This document shows positions 8,939 to 18,813 of a DNA stretch of 64,000 nt, one piece after another; the stretch's first letter is position 1; each line of letters opens with the position of its first letter. Where the stretch lies: positions 1-64,000 of the forward strand of contig NZ_BAJN01000013.1 in the NCBI RefSeq assembly GCF_000613725.1. Direction: 5' to 3'. Source of the DNA: Hoylesella pleuritidis JCM 14110 (lineage in GTDB: Bacteria; Bacteroidota; Bacteroidia; Bacteroidales; Bacteroidaceae). The notes under the pieces were generated by a model. The model saw only the letters and a program-made list of their open reading frames with translations. It did no database searches and had not been told where the DNA came from. The position numbers were made by a program, and so were the translations under genes.

Positions 8939-9850
8939 ATGAAAAAAACTATATTTTCAATGATATGCCTGTGCATAATCACAGGACTCATTTCGTGCAA
9001 CGATGACGACAAAGGACCTGTACCGACATCTATCGATGCGAAAACACTCACTTATAAGAAAGCTCCCGGAGCCGTCGTTATCAAATGGACGATTCCCGAG
9101 AATCCGACTTACAAGTATATAAAAGTGACCTATCAGGTGCCGGGTGAAGCTTCGGTAAGAACTCGTTTGGCCAGTATGTATAGCGACTCCATCAAAATCG
9201 ACAACCTGTTAGCACGCTATGGAGAGATAGAATACAGTCTGCAACCTCACAATGCACAAGGAACCGGAGGCGAAATCGTAAAAATCACGGCACAGGCAGG
9301 CGCTGCAACGAAAACCATTTATGAGACTTACAAAGACTTACTCACGTTCGATATCAACCACGTGTGGTCAGATAACCCCGAAACATCAGAAGGACCGCTC
9401 TCCGCTTTAATCGACGGGAACGAGAATAACTTCTTCCATATGAGTTGGAGTAACCCTAAACCCTTTCCTCATTACATCGTTTTCGATCTCGGACAAGAGC
9501 GAACGGCCCTGCGATTTCGCTATGTATGTCGCGATAACAACAACAAGGACAATCCCAAAGAGCTTGATGTCTTGGTCAGCAATACTTTTGAAAACACTGC
9601 CGATTATTATACCAATGAGACCGGAACCACGCTCTTGAAATCTTTCTCAGGACTTCCTCGTGACAAGAAAGCCGTCTATGAAACTGCCCAAACCATCAAA
9701 AGCGAAAAGCCTTTCAGGTATGTTTGGTTTAAAATCAAGTCTTCGACAAGCGGCAAAAACTGGGTGGCATTAGCCGAATGGCAGATATTCAAAATCAGGG
9801 AAAAACTCTACGACCCGGAAATCAATGAGACAACGGTTGTCGAGTATTGA
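8939..9850 (+). CDS. Discoidin (F5/8 type C)-like surface lipoprotein
   Basis: Third gene of the susC1 operon. ATG 8939 gives a clean lipoprotein signal (MKKTIFSMICLC then LISC). An N-terminal fibronectin-like module (about residues 35-115, with VVIKWTIPENPTYKYIKVTY) resembles the DUF4998/DUF4959-type domains seen in Sus operons. A C-terminal F5/8 type C (discoidin) fold follows, with FPHYIVFDLGQERTALRFRY and WVALAEWQIF as its recognisable strands. Such proteins are surface glycan-binding accessories to SusCD, which is the likely role here (inference). A TTG nine bases upstream is in frame, but the ATG is preferred. A strong terminator follows. Confidence 0.8.
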   Translation: MKKTIFSMICLCIITGLISCNDDDKGPVPTSIDAKTLTYKKAPGAVVIKWTIPENPTYKYIKVTYQVPGEASVRTRLASMYSDSIKIDNLLARYGEIEYSLQPHNAQGTGGEIVKITAQAGAATKTIYETYKDLLTFDINHVWSDNPETSEGPLSALIDGNENNFFHMSWSNPKPFPHYIVFDLGQERTALRFRYVCRDNNNKDNPKELDVLVSNTFENTADYYTNETGTTLLKSFSGLPRDKKAVYETAQTIKSEKPFRYVWFKIKSSTSGKNWVALAEWQIFKIREKLYDPEINETTVVEY

Positions 9851-9885
9851 CAAAACTCGATCCATCCGGCAGTAAATTGCAATCG

Positions 9886-9923
9886 AAAAAGGCGTGCAGA
9901 AATGTTATCTGCACGCCTTTTTT
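9886..9923. terminator. Bidirectional intrinsic terminator between susC1 operon and ilvE
   Basis: GGCGTGCAGA (9891-9900) pairs with TCTGCACGCC (9909-9918), flanked by AAAAA on the left and TTTTTT on the right. It lies between convergent genes and can serve both strands. Confidence 0.9.
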
Positions 9924-9942
9924 GGGTCGAATTAGCAGTTAA

Positions 9943-10968
9943 TCATCCCACAACAATTTTCGTCCAGCCGTGCCGATCTTCCTCAATACCATATTGAATG
10001 GCGCAGAGATGATTATAAAGTTTGGTTGAGATAGGACCCGGCTTGCCGTCTTTGCTGAACGTATAACGCACTCCTGTGTCGAGATCATCGATATAAGAGA
10101 TAGGAGAAATAACGGCAGCCGTTCCGCAGGCACCGGCTTCTTCAAAGGTACTCAACTCCTCTTCGGGAATGGGTCTACACTCAACATTCATCCCGATGTC
10201 CGTTGCTATTTGCATCAAACTCTTATTGGTGATACTCGGAAGGATGCTCGTAGACTTCGGCGTGATATAAGTATTGTCCTTGATACCGAAGAAATTAGCC
10301 GCACCGCACTCGTCTATATACTTCTTTTCCTTAGCATCCAGGTAGAATTCGCTGACATATCCCTTCTCGTGTGCAATGGAATTGGCCCGCAAACTGGCAG
10401 CATAATTACCGCCGACTTTATACATTCCCGTGCCGAGCGGTGCCGAACGGTCATAGTCGCGAATGATAACGTAAGGATTGGCAGCGAATCCTCCCTTAAA
10501 GTATGGCCCCACAGGAGTAACGAAAACGATGAAAACGAAATCCTCGGAAGATCGTATTCCCACGTGTGCAGTAGTGCCAATGAGCAACGGACGGATGTAA
10601 AGCGTAGCGCCACTCTCGTAGGTCGGCACATAGTCTTGATTCAAACGGACCGCCTTTGTCACCATTTCCTCAAACAGTTCAGTAGGTACTTCCGGCATCA
10701 GTATTCCCCGACCGGTAGCCTGTAAACGTGCAGCATTCTCATCCATACGGAACACTCGGATTCTGCCGTCAGGACAACGATAGGCCTTCAAACCCTCAAA
10801 TGCAGCCTGTCCGTAATGAAGACAGATGGCAGCCATATGCAATTTGAGGTACGCATCAGAGCAAATCTCTATCTCACCCCACTTTCCGTTGCGGTAGTAA
10901 CAGCGTACGTTATAATCAGTCGGCAGGTAACCGAATGACAAATTAGACCAATCTAAATCCTTCATCAT
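9943..10968 (-). CDS. ilvE: Branched-chain-amino-acid aminotransferase
   Basis: PLP-dependent class IV aminotransferase that performs the last transamination in leucine, isoleucine and valine synthesis and the first step of their breakdown, in the cytoplasm. Diagnostic segments are HYGQAAFEGLKAYRCPDG, the PLP-lysine motif GTGMYKVGGNYAASL (Lys184) and the C-terminal EEAGACGTAAVISPI. The 341-residue length is normal for the eukaryote-like ilvE type. Two ATG codons are adjacent; either could start translation. It is monocistronic, with a -7 element 39 bp upstream and a shared terminator at its 3' end. Confidence 0.95.
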   Translation of the reverse strand: MMKDLDWSNLSFGYLPTDYNVRCYYRNGKWGEIEICSDAYLKLHMAAICLHYGQAAFEGLKAYRCPDGRIRVFRMDENAARLQATGRGILMPEVPTELFEEMVTKAVRLNQDYVPTYESGATLYIRPLLIGTTAHVGIRSSEDFVFIVFVTPVGPYFKGGFAANPYVIIRDYDRSAPLGTGMYKVGGNYAASLRANSIAHEKGYVSEFYLDAKEKKYIDECGAANFFGIKDNTYITPKSTSILPSITNKSLMQIATDIGMNVECRPIPEEELSTFEEAGACGTAAVISPISYIDDLDTGVRYTFSKDGKPGPISTKLYNHLCAIQYGIEEDRHGWTKIVVG

Positions 10969-11006
10969 TATCTCTTTCTTAAAACTTCAAATCTTATAAT
11001 CTTCTG

Positions 11007-11014
11007 CAAAAGTA
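11007..11014 (-). promoter_or_regulatory. Candidate -7 element for ilvE
   Basis: On the reverse strand TACTTTTG, followed by CAGAAG, matches TAnnTTTG and would start transcription about 30 bp before the ilvE ATG. A matching -33 element is not obvious. Confidence 0.5.
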
Positions 11015-11517
11015 CAAAAAAAAGTGCGAGTATGAAAGGGTTAATCCGTAAAATGAACATACGAATACCGTCATTGACCGATTCGTAGCTCCCGGTTGAC
11101 AATGATTTTATATCAGCGATGTATATAATTGAAAATCAGCAATATATCTATCGCATTACAAATTATCGCCAAATGAATTACAAAAAATCATTAAACAGCA
11201 TATGTTTAAGCATTAGTTATTGCATCGATACTCTGTGGTGTAGAGCTCTTCTGTGCTCATCCACGTAGTGGATACGATGTTGACTGTATTTACAGCGGTG
11301 CGAATCGTTCTGAACGCTGTCCTCATCCGCTATGCCGATAATAACCGGTTACATTTTGATTTGCGGGGCAATCACCGAGAATTGATGTGAAATGGAATTA
11401 GAACCATCAGCGAAATTTTGATTGATTAATTATTTGCGGAATCTTAATTTGTAAGTAGTTGATTCTCTGTAAAATACGAACAGCCTGCCAAGTTGTTGTT
11501 AATTACACAATGACTAA

Positions 11518-11596
11518 CCATTAATCAGCGTGCGATTAACATTTACTTGCACTGCAATAAACAATTAACCGCGCAGCGTTTAACGGCTAATTGCAA
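11518..11596. repeat. GTTTAACGG element, second locus
   Basis: Contains the same hairpin as 3374-3398 in diverged form (CCATTAATC, loop AGCGTG, CGATTAAC at 11518-11540) and a near-identical 21-base unit at 11576-11596 (GCGTTTAACGGCTAATTGCA plus A). TTGCA words recur between them. Confidence 0.7.
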
Positions 11597-11733
11597 TACG
11601 ACTTGCAGATGATTGATTTTCAACGAAATACGAAACGGGAAATGAGTAAAACCCAATAACTTACTCTTGGGTAGTAAACGGATATGATTCCACTCCCTCT
11701 TTTGAGAAGGCTGGGAATGAATGCCGATTTATC

Positions 11734-13350
11734 TTACTTGTATCCCGGATTCTGCTTCATATTCCCATTGAGAGCGATAACGGTGGCAGGAATTGGGAAA
11801 ACGGTGGTGTAACCCGTCAACTCATTGTCTAACGGTGTGCGTTGGTCGTAAGCTGAGGCAAAGAGTCCGTATCGAATGAGGTCTTGACGACGCCAACCTT
11901 CCCACATTAATTCCATCAAGCGTTCTGCAAGTAGCGTACTGAGCGTGGCTCGGCGAGGCTTCATCCCTACCCTGCTACGTACCCGATTGAGTTCGGCAGA
12001 GCCGTCTTCGCCGTTGCGCAGCTTGGCTTCGCTCTTCATCAACAGCACATCAGCATAGCGAAACAGCACGATATCGTTGTTCTGAAGCTGTCCGTCGCTG
12101 TATGCGCTACGGTCGATGGCATACTTACTCATTCTTGCCCCCGCCGTGCGTTCATACTGAGAGCCCGTGAGATTGAGCTGAATGGCAAGCGGATGATAAA
12201 CCAACGCATCGCCGTTGTCAAGCCGAACGATACGCCCGTCGACTCGAACGGTGTCGCTGTAACAGTTCATTGCATAGCGGGTGTCGGTAGAATCGGTATC
12301 GTAAGCGTATGTACGAACAGCCGCGAGCGTAGCACTCGCACCGTTTTCGGCCCCGAAACCGAGGGCCGAGCCGTGATTGTAATGGCGCGAACGAAACAGA
12401 TTCTTGAACAGATTGGCATAGAGTGTCTTGTCCATCGGTATGGTAAAGATGTTCTCTTGAGAGTTTTCGTTTACCACAGCAAAGTTTTTTCGGTAATCAG
12501 TTTCAAGCCGATAACCTGCCGCAGTAATCTTATCGCAATAGGCAATGACGGTTTGCCAGGCGTTGAACTTGTGTCCGTCGACGGTGAACAGAATATTTCG
12601 GCCGTCGGGCAGACTGTTATCGGTCCAGTCATCATCGGTATAAATGGCAGCATTGAGTGCCAGTTTGGCCAGCAGAAAATGGACAACGGGACGAGTAATA
12701 CGCCCGTAATAAGGTCCTTCGACATTGCTACGGGCACCGGCTAACAGTGGAGCGACGGTTTGCAATTCGCTTACAATGAAACGAAAGGCCGCACTCCTGC
12801 TGCTCTGTTGCAATTCTTTGATAGGCGTGTTGCAGTCGGTTACGATAGGAATACGCCCAAACATATCCATCAGATAATAGTAATACATCGCCCTGACGGC
12901 CCTTACCTCGGCCCGATAAGCCTCGTGCTGCGTGTGAGTAAGCAGATTGGCGTGCTTATCCAACTGTTGCAGAGACTGGTTGCAGAGCATAACGACCTTG
13001 TAAAGATACAGCCACGTGTTGTAAAGAGGCACATCTCGAGGTGTCCATTGATGTTTGTAAAGATTCTCCCAGAAGCCTCCGTCGTACCAATCGCCGCCTC
13101 GGATGGGGATCATTGCTTCGTCTGTGCAGAACGTATTGTAGTCGTACACACCCCGATAAGTACCTTGTAGACTCTGGCTGTCGGCTTTCCCGCCGATATG
13201 ATTATAGAGTGTGGCCACAGCATTCACATAAAGACTCCGAGCAGAAGAGTAGGCCTCATCTTCCGTAAGCAGATTCTTGGGATGCTCGTCGAGACAGGAA
13301 GTAAGGGTCAGTACAACCCAAACGAAAGCGAAGAACTTGTTCATTGCCAT
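11734..13350 (-). CDS. RagB/SusD-family nutrient-binding lipoprotein (susD2)
   Basis: Partner of susC2. Lipoprotein signal with lipobox LTLTSC (Cys near residue 19), then LDEHPKNLLTEDEAY, the usual SusD start. Helical TPR-like core (VRAVRAMYYYYLMDMFGRIPI) and a C-terminal region typical of the family (FRYADVLLMKSEAKLRNGED; MELMWEGWRRQDLIRYGLF). The protein is 538 residues and complete, ending NMKQNPGYK. It starts 7 bp after the susC2 stop. ATG 13344 (third codon) is an equally plausible start. No enzyme gene is attached to this pair, so the substrate is unknown. Confidence 0.93.
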   Translation of the reverse strand: MAMNKFFAFVWVVLTLTSCLDEHPKNLLTEDEAYSSARSLYVNAVATLYNHIGGKADSQSLQGTYRGVYDYNTFCTDEAMIPIRGGDWYDGGFWENLYKHQWTPRDVPLYNTWLYLYKVVMLCNQSLQQLDKHANLLTHTQHEAYRAEVRAVRAMYYYYLMDMFGRIPIVTDCNTPIKELQQSSRSAAFRFIVSELQTVAPLLAGARSNVEGPYYGRITRPVVHFLLAKLALNAAIYTDDDWTDNSLPDGRNILFTVDGHKFNAWQTVIAYCDKITAAGYRLETDYRKNFAVVNENSQENIFTIPMDKTLYANLFKNLFRSRHYNHGSALGFGAENGASATLAAVRTYAYDTDSTDTRYAMNCYSDTVRVDGRIVRLDNGDALVYHPLAIQLNLTGSQYERTAGARMSKYAIDRSAYSDGQLQNNDIVLFRYADVLLMKSEAKLRNGEDGSAELNRVRSRVGMKPRRATLSTLLAERLMELMWEGWRRQDLIRYGLFASAYDQRTPLDNELTGYTTVFPIPATVIALNGNMKQNPGYK

Positions 13351-13357
13351 GCGATTT

Positions 13358-16060
13358 TTAGAATTGAATGTTCAGTCCCACCGTATATGAACGGTAAACG
13401 GGATACGAACGCTTGTCGTCGATACCCAAAGTAGGACCGAAAATATAACTGTTTATCATCGGCGTTAAGCCGCTGTAAGCGCTTATTGTAGCAAGATTGT
13501 TGACGCTGCAAGACACGCGCAGCGAACTGATATACTTGGATTTGAGCGGCACATTCCAGCCGATAGTGAGGTAATCGAAATTGAGATAGTCGCCGCTTTC
13601 AAGCCAATAGTCGGTAGCTGTTTGGTCTTTGATATTTTGCCCGGGGGCCTCGCGCATCACGTTATAGGACGGAAAGCTGGTCATATTCATATACGAGAGA
13701 GCCGTTCCGTTATAAATTTTATGCCCGAAAGCACCGTTTATTTGCAACGAAACGTCGAAAGCCCGATAGCGAAAAGCAATGTTCGAGCCCAACGTAAACT
13801 TCGGAGTGGCTTGCCCGGCGATGTAACGGTCGCCCCCATCCTCGATATTGATGCGCCCATTTCCGTCGAGATCGGCAATGGCATAACGGTAACTGCCGTC
13901 AGCATTGCGCACGAGTCCCGTGCAATGCGGCAGGTAAAAGACACCCAAAGGTTGGCCTACGATCTGGTAAACAATGTTGTTATTGCCGCCGTGAAAGCCT
14001 GCCCCGGTAAGCGTTCCGATGCCGGTGATAGCCGAAGCAGTCAACTTCGTCCCGTTATGAGAGCCGCTCAGCGAGATGAGTCGGTTCTTTTGCCACGACA
14101 GATTGACGTTGATCGTCAGCTCCATATCTTTCTTCGACAGCGGTGTCAGCCCTATTCCTAACTCGAACCCACTGTTACGCATCGATCCGATATTGGCCAG
14201 CAGCTTGTCGTAAGTATACGGTGGCACCGGCACATCATACTGATAGATCATATCCCAGGTCTTAGATGTGTAGTATTCGGCCTTCATCACGATGCGGTTG
14301 TTCATCAATCCAAGGTCGAGACCTATGTTGAAAGTTCCTCGGGTTTCCCATTTCAGGTCGGGATTGGCGTTACGCGTTATACCCATCGTTACTGTCGGCG
14401 CACCGTTCAAAGGTACAACGCCGTTAGGTAGTAATGCCCGCATCGAGTAATAGGCATCTATACCGCCGATGTTTCCTGATAAACCATAACCCGAACGCAA
14501 CTTCAACAGGCTGAGCCAACTGGCCTTTCGCAACCAAGGTTCGGCTTTTGCGTCCCACTCGAAAGATACAGATGGGAAAAGTCCCCACGTATGATGTTTA
14601 CCCACCAACGAACTCCCGTCAGCTCGACCGGTAACCGTAAGTTTGTATCTACCGCATAAGGTGTAATCCAATGAGCCCATCACAGAGCCAAGCGATGGGT
14701 CTTCATAATCGCTCCCAGTGCCTCCGTAAGGCCGAAGAGCCCCTGCCGCCAGATTGTTATACCCCAATTCGTTGGTGGTAAAACCTTTGACTAACGTCCA
14801 AAAGCCCGTTCGGCGCGCCTTCTGATACTCTCCGAGAAGCGTTGCTTCAAGTCTATGACTGCCCCAAATGCGGTTATAGGTAAGCGTGAGATTCGTAAGC
14901 CAATCCTCACTTTTATGTTCTCCACGGTAGGCTTCGCCCTGCGCAGCCACCCAAGTGGGGTGAAACAGCGCCCGTTCGGTCGAGTTGAACGAATAAGAAG
15001 CAAAGAGCAACGCTTTCAGATCAGGTAAAACGTCGAATGTAAGACGCAGATGTGTATTGAAATTAAGGTTCCGTGTGTCGTCCTTATCACGCAAAAGCGC
15101 CATCGGCGGAGCCGTTTGCGAGGCTTCGGTATTTCTATCCCATCCTCCTGATGCATTCATCGCAGTACTGAAAGTGGGGTTTTGCGTGGCGGCAGAATAA
15201 AAGAGTTTCTGTATATCAAAGATGTCTTTATCTTGTCGGGAAGAGCCGAACACCCCGAGTTCTATCAGCAGTCGGTTGTCGAATGCCCGTTGTGTGAGGT
15301 CTAATTTGGCTACAAAATTGTTGTAACGGAATGTCTTGATAACCGTGCGATGCCCCAAAAAGCCGAGCGAAGCACGATAACCCGAATTGTCAGAACCACC
15401 TCCGAACGCCACGTGATGAGTCTGAACCAGGCCCGTTTGCGTGACAGCGCGCAGGAAATCAGTATCGAAACCGCCGTCGTTATAGGCTAATCCTAAGGCT
15501 TTCGACGTAGAAACATATTCCGATGCACGCAACATCTGGATACGTTTATACACTGACTCGACCCCGATATTGCCGTCGTAAGTGATATGGAATTGCCCGA
15601 CGCCTCCCTTTTTCGTTGTCACTACAATAACGCCCGACGCCCCGCGAGACCCGAATTGGGCTGTTTCGGCAGCATTTTTCAAAATAGTGAAACTCTCGAT
15701 ATCGGCCGGATAGATGGTGCTCAACGTGGAGAGGTCGGCCGAAACGCCATCAATGAGTACCAATGGATCATTACCGCCAGTAACGGAAGTGGTTCCCCTC
15801 ACACGCACACTACTGAGAGCGGCCATTCGGTCGGCGCCATTGGCACTTATATTCACACCTGCCGCCTGTCCGTTCAGTGCATTCAGCGGATTGATAATGA
15901 GGCCTTTATTCATCCTGATTTCGGTCACCTTGTCTACCGATCCCAAGCCAACGGTCCACGGGATAGAGTCCTTATGCAATTTAATCGGCTTTTTCTGGCC
16001 CCTCGCCTGAACACAAAAGGCAACAAAGAATAAGGCTGAAACCAATAACCATCTTTTCAT
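13358..16060 (-). CDS. SusC/RagA-family TonB-linked outer-membrane protein (susC2), no N-terminal beta-sandwich
   Basis: TonB-dependent SusC-type importer of 900 residues. I start at ATG 16060, which gives a signal peptide (MKRWLLVSALFFVAFCVQARG) and fits the promoter at 16103-16133; a longer frame to 16165 would read through that promoter. Unlike the other SusC proteins here, the signal peptide is followed within about 40 residues by the plug (NPLNALNGQAAGVNISANG to GSRGASGVIVVTTKKG), with no carboxypeptidase-regulatory-like domain. The barrel is complete and ends in an aromatic residue (YTVGLNIQF). It pairs with susD2, 7 bp downstream. Confidence 0.92.
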   Translation of the reverse strand: MKRWLLVSALFFVAFCVQARGQKKPIKLHKDSIPWTVGLGSVDKVTEIRMNKGLIINPLNALNGQAAGVNISANGADRMAALSSVRVRGTTSVTGGNDPLVLIDGVSADLSTLSTIYPADIESFTILKNAAETAQFGSRGASGVIVVTTKKGGVGQFHITYDGNIGVESVYKRIQMLRASEYVSTSKALGLAYNDGGFDTDFLRAVTQTGLVQTHHVAFGGGSDNSGYRASLGFLGHRTVIKTFRYNNFVAKLDLTQRAFDNRLLIELGVFGSSRQDKDIFDIQKLFYSAATQNPTFSTAMNASGGWDRNTEASQTAPPMALLRDKDDTRNLNFNTHLRLTFDVLPDLKALLFASYSFNSTERALFHPTWVAAQGEAYRGEHKSEDWLTNLTLTYNRIWGSHRLEATLLGEYQKARRTGFWTLVKGFTTNELGYNNLAAGALRPYGGTGSDYEDPSLGSVMGSLDYTLCGRYKLTVTGRADGSSLVGKHHTWGLFPSVSFEWDAKAEPWLRKASWLSLLKLRSGYGLSGNIGGIDAYYSMRALLPNGVVPLNGAPTVTMGITRNANPDLKWETRGTFNIGLDLGLMNNRIVMKAEYYTSKTWDMIYQYDVPVPPYTYDKLLANIGSMRNSGFELGIGLTPLSKKDMELTINVNLSWQKNRLISLSGSHNGTKLTASAITGIGTLTGAGFHGGNNNIVYQIVGQPLGVFYLPHCTGLVRNADGSYRYAIADLDGNGRINIEDGGDRYIAGQATPKFTLGSNIAFRYRAFDVSLQINGAFGHKIYNGTALSYMNMTSFPSYNVMREAPGQNIKDQTATDYWLESGDYLNFDYLTIGWNVPLKSKYISSLRVSCSVNNLATISAYSGLTPMINSYIFGPTLGIDDKRSYPVYRSYTVGLNIQF

Positions 16061-16102
16061 TTCGTCGCAGTATTTGAGAATAACGAATATTATATTTGCT
16101 GA

Positions 16103-16133
16103 CAAAGATAAACAAAAAATAATAAATTGCAAA
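16103..16133 (-). promoter_or_regulatory. Promoter of susC2-susD2
   Basis: On the reverse strand TTTG (16133-16130), 19 bp, TATCTTTG (16110-16103): a textbook Bacteroidota promoter. The start codon lies 42 bp downstream of the -7 element. Confidence 0.8.
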
Positions 16134-16300
16134 CGTTTATTATTATTAATCACTACACCATACATCCTTATTTCCCAAAAAATTCATCATAAAGGAAATC
16201 CTGAAACACAACTCCCTATACCAAGTCTCTATACTATTGAATATCAATTATATAGAAAATTCGTCGCAAATAACAGTTACACACAGTATAATTTAATATA

Positions 16301-16337
16301 AGGAGCAATGCTCTTAACAATAAAAAGCATTACTCCT
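16301..16337 (-). terminator. Hairpin after tamL
   Basis: AGGAGCAATGCT (16301-16312) and AGCATTACTCCT (16326-16337) pair at 11 of 12 positions. Read on the reverse strand it is followed by TTATATTAAATTAT. It probably ends the tamB-tamL transcript about 170 bp after the stop. Confidence 0.55.
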
Positions 16338-16509
16338 CACAAGGAAAACCACTTTCATTTGATTCCGGAAGGTCCTATTTTTTAGAAAAGAATAATTGAA
16401 TAGGTAGTATAACCGTCATCGGAATACAGTCATCACATACTGAAATATCCCCATATTTTAGCATCAACATTTACTGAATCTTATCCAACAGTTTGCTCTA
16501 CACGCAGCA

Positions 16510-18813
16510 TCAGAATGGATATCCGATAGCAAAATGGAGACTTTGACCGTCTTTAAAATTAGAAATGTTATAGAAACCGACCTTATTAGGCACGTGAAGA
16601 CCTATACCCCAGTCTACGCGAATAACGAAATATTCAAGGTCATAACGTAGACCTATTCCGGTACCGAGCGCCATCTCACGCGGTAAATTCTTTAATTGGA
16701 AATTGCCGGCAGGCCGTTCGGCATAGTCGCGCAACGTCCAAACATTGCCCGCATCAAGGAATACGGCACCGTAAAGATTGCCAAACAATCGGGAACGATA
16801 TTCCAGATTGAATTGCAATTTGATGTCGCCCGTCTGATCCAAATAAGAATTTGACGAGGCCGTAGGGCTGAAAGCGCCAGGGCCGATACTGCGCACATTG
16901 AAAGCTCGAATGCTGTTGGCCCCACCCACATAGAACTGCTCACTGTACGGCGCACCGTTAGAATTGCCGTAAGACCAAATAATTCCCGCAGCAATGTGGC
17001 CCACCAGCTGGGTATGTTCACTCATCCGCCATGTCTTTCGGAACTCTGTTTCGACCTTGAAGAACTGTGCATACGGGTTCTTGAACATCTGTTTATCGCG
17101 CTCATTCCATTTCCGGCCCGCTGCAAGGTAGCCTAATGATAAAACATTGGCCGCTTCGCTCACCGTCATCTGCCACCAGATAGGACTCCGATAATGAGCA
17201 GGACTGGTATAAATATAGCTATACCGCATCTTCGGAATCATCACATCACGCATCGCTACCTTCAAATACGGATTCTCATCCATTATTTTTTGGAACTCGT
17301 CCGTATGACTTGTCATATAGTTATACTGTAAAGAGAGCGGACTGAACTGATGTAATGACGTGGCCGAAGTCTGAAAATTATAGGTAAGTTCGCCCGAAAC
17401 GATATGACGTTTGAAGTATCCTGCACGATTGATCACGTCAGTCGAGGCTTTGAGTAATGTCGAGGGGGCACTGAAAAATCTGTACCGATGCCAAAACGGC
17501 AGTAAAAGACGAGGGAATTCTAATGAAGCTGACCCACCGTATTCATACGAATGTAGCCGAGAAGAGGTTCCTTCGTCGGTGTGTCCGGTCTGCCATTCAT
17601 ACGATCCGTTAAGACTAACATCCAGCTTTTCGCCTCCTCGCAATGCGTTTCGCTTGGCAAAACCCACTATAATACCTGGTCCCATCCTGCCATTGGTCTT
17701 TCCTGTATAATTTGTTTCAACATAGAAATCATAGCGTTTATCAAAAACACAACTGAGATTGAGATCGAGCGTATCACACGTTGCCGAACTGTCACGAGGC
17801 GTAAAGCTGAAATCTACCATACTGTAAAGGCCTGTTCCCGTAACATTGTTATAAGATTGAAAATAGTCATCATACCGATAGAGCTGTCCGGGGCGCAGTT
17901 TGACGCGCCCAAGAATCACGCTTGGACGGATAGGCGACCGCTTTCCGTTGAAATGAACGGTAAGAGCACGACGTGTAACAGAGTCTTCAAGCGACTCCAT
18001 AAACTGCCGACGTAAATTGAGATCTACTTTCCCGATATACCATTTGCGACGAGCCCGATCAGGAACATTATCTGCCATCAGCATTCGCAACTGCACACGA
18101 CCGCGCCGAGCCAATGTATCGGCCAGATAAGAGGCATAGTCAGGCTTATAATAGAAGTAACCGTTATTACGAAAAAGCGTGCTGATACGAGTACGTTCGG
18201 CATCTAATAGACTTGCATCAAACGGATCGCCGGAATGAATCTTAGCGTCTTTGGATGTGGCTTCAAGCAGACTATCAGTGGCCACGGGAAAGTTTTCGCG
18301 TGTAATCGAATCAAGCGTAAAAAGATGATTCATCGTTACAGTATAGGCGATTTTAGCTTTCTTGGGATTACGCATCGTTACAGTTTCATAGCCAACAGTA
18401 CCGCGGAAATAACCGTGCGACCGCATTACCGACTGTGCCACCGATGCTCTCAGCACCGGGTTAACCCAACTCATCAGCACGGGAGCCTTTCCGAATGTCT
18501 TTGCTATCCAATGACCGACTCCTGATTCGGCACCCGAGAAAGCATTCCAAACCCACAGTCGGACAGGAAACGGCGTTCGCACATAGCTGCTTCCGAATAA
18601 AGCGCCGTTGGGAGCACAAGCAAGTGCTGCCTCCAATTCGTTTTTCGTATCGTCGAAATGCTTGCTCTTTTCATAATTCTGATACTGAATTTTAGAGAGT
18701 CCCGTGTAGAGCTGATCGCCGTCGGGCACCACTTTCGTAGTCGAACAAGACTGAACGACAATGGCCATTGCCGCCAACCAGCATAGCGTTATGTATTTAT
18801 TTCTGTGTCGCAT
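16510..18813 (-). CDS. tamL: TamL: BamA/TamA-family outer-membrane lipoprotein
   Basis: Omp85-superfamily protein of 767 residues. The N-terminus is a lipoprotein signal (lipobox VVQSC, Cys near residue 23), followed by POTRA-like modules (about residues 115-340, including LDAERTRISTLFRNNGYFYY) and a C-terminal barrel. The family signature VGGANSIRAFNVRSIGPG corresponds to the (V/I)RG(F/Y) region of BamA/TamA, and the protein ends with GQSLHFAIGYPF. In Bacteroidota the TamA homologue is a lipoprotein called TamL that works with TamB in envelope assembly; gene order here fits that. The start overlaps the tamB stop by 17 bp, so the two are translationally coupled. The precise symbol is inferred from architecture and neighbourhood. 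Confidence 0.87.
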   Translation of the reverse strand: MRHRNKYITLCWLAAMAIVVQSCSTTKVVPDGDQLYTGLSKIQYQNYEKSKHFDDTKNELEAALACAPNGALFGSSYVRTPFPVRLWVWNAFSGAESGVGHWIAKTFGKAPVLMSWVNPVLRASVAQSVMRSHGYFRGTVGYETVTMRNPKKAKIAYTVTMNHLFTLDSITRENFPVATDSLLEATSKDAKIHSGDPFDASLLDAERTRISTLFRNNGYFYYKPDYASYLADTLARRGRVQLRMLMADNVPDRARRKWYIGKVDLNLRRQFMESLEDSVTRRALTVHFNGKRSPIRPSVILGRVKLRPGQLYRYDDYFQSYNNVTGTGLYSMVDFSFTPRDSSATCDTLDLNLSCVFDKRYDFYVETNYTGKTNGRMGPGIIVGFAKRNALRGGEKLDVSLNGSYEWQTGHTDEGTSSRLHSYEYGGSASLEFPRLLLPFWHRYRFFSAPSTLLKASTDVINRAGYFKRHIVSGELTYNFQTSATSLHQFSPLSLQYNYMTSHTDEFQKIMDENPYLKVAMRDVMIPKMRYSYIYTSPAHYRSPIWWQMTVSEAANVLSLGYLAAGRKWNERDKQMFKNPYAQFFKVETEFRKTWRMSEHTQLVGHIAAGIIWSYGNSNGAPYSEQFYVGGANSIRAFNVRSIGPGAFSPTASSNSYLDQTGDIKLQFNLEYRSRLFGNLYGAVFLDAGNVWTLRDYAERPAGNFQLKNLPREMALGTGIGLRYDLEYFVIRVDWGIGLHVPNKVGFYNISNFKDGQSLHFAIGYPF

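Larger units (their letters stand above)
10969..11733. other. Intergenic region between ilvE and susD2
   Basis: A 765-bp gap. It holds the ilvE promoter (11007-11014), a repeat cluster of the GTTTAACGG family (11518-11596) and an imperfect hairpin at 11684-11720 that could end the susC2-susD2 transcript. I see no coding sequence. Confidence 0.6.
16061..16509. other. Intergenic region between tamL and susC2
   Basis: A 449-bp A/T-rich gap holding the susC2 promoter and, near its middle, the tamB-tamL terminator hairpin. No gene seen. Confidence 0.6.

Noticed and set aside
12193-12744. Long antisense open frame within susD2
   Set aside because: Shadow of the coding strand; susD2 is intact and recognisable across it.
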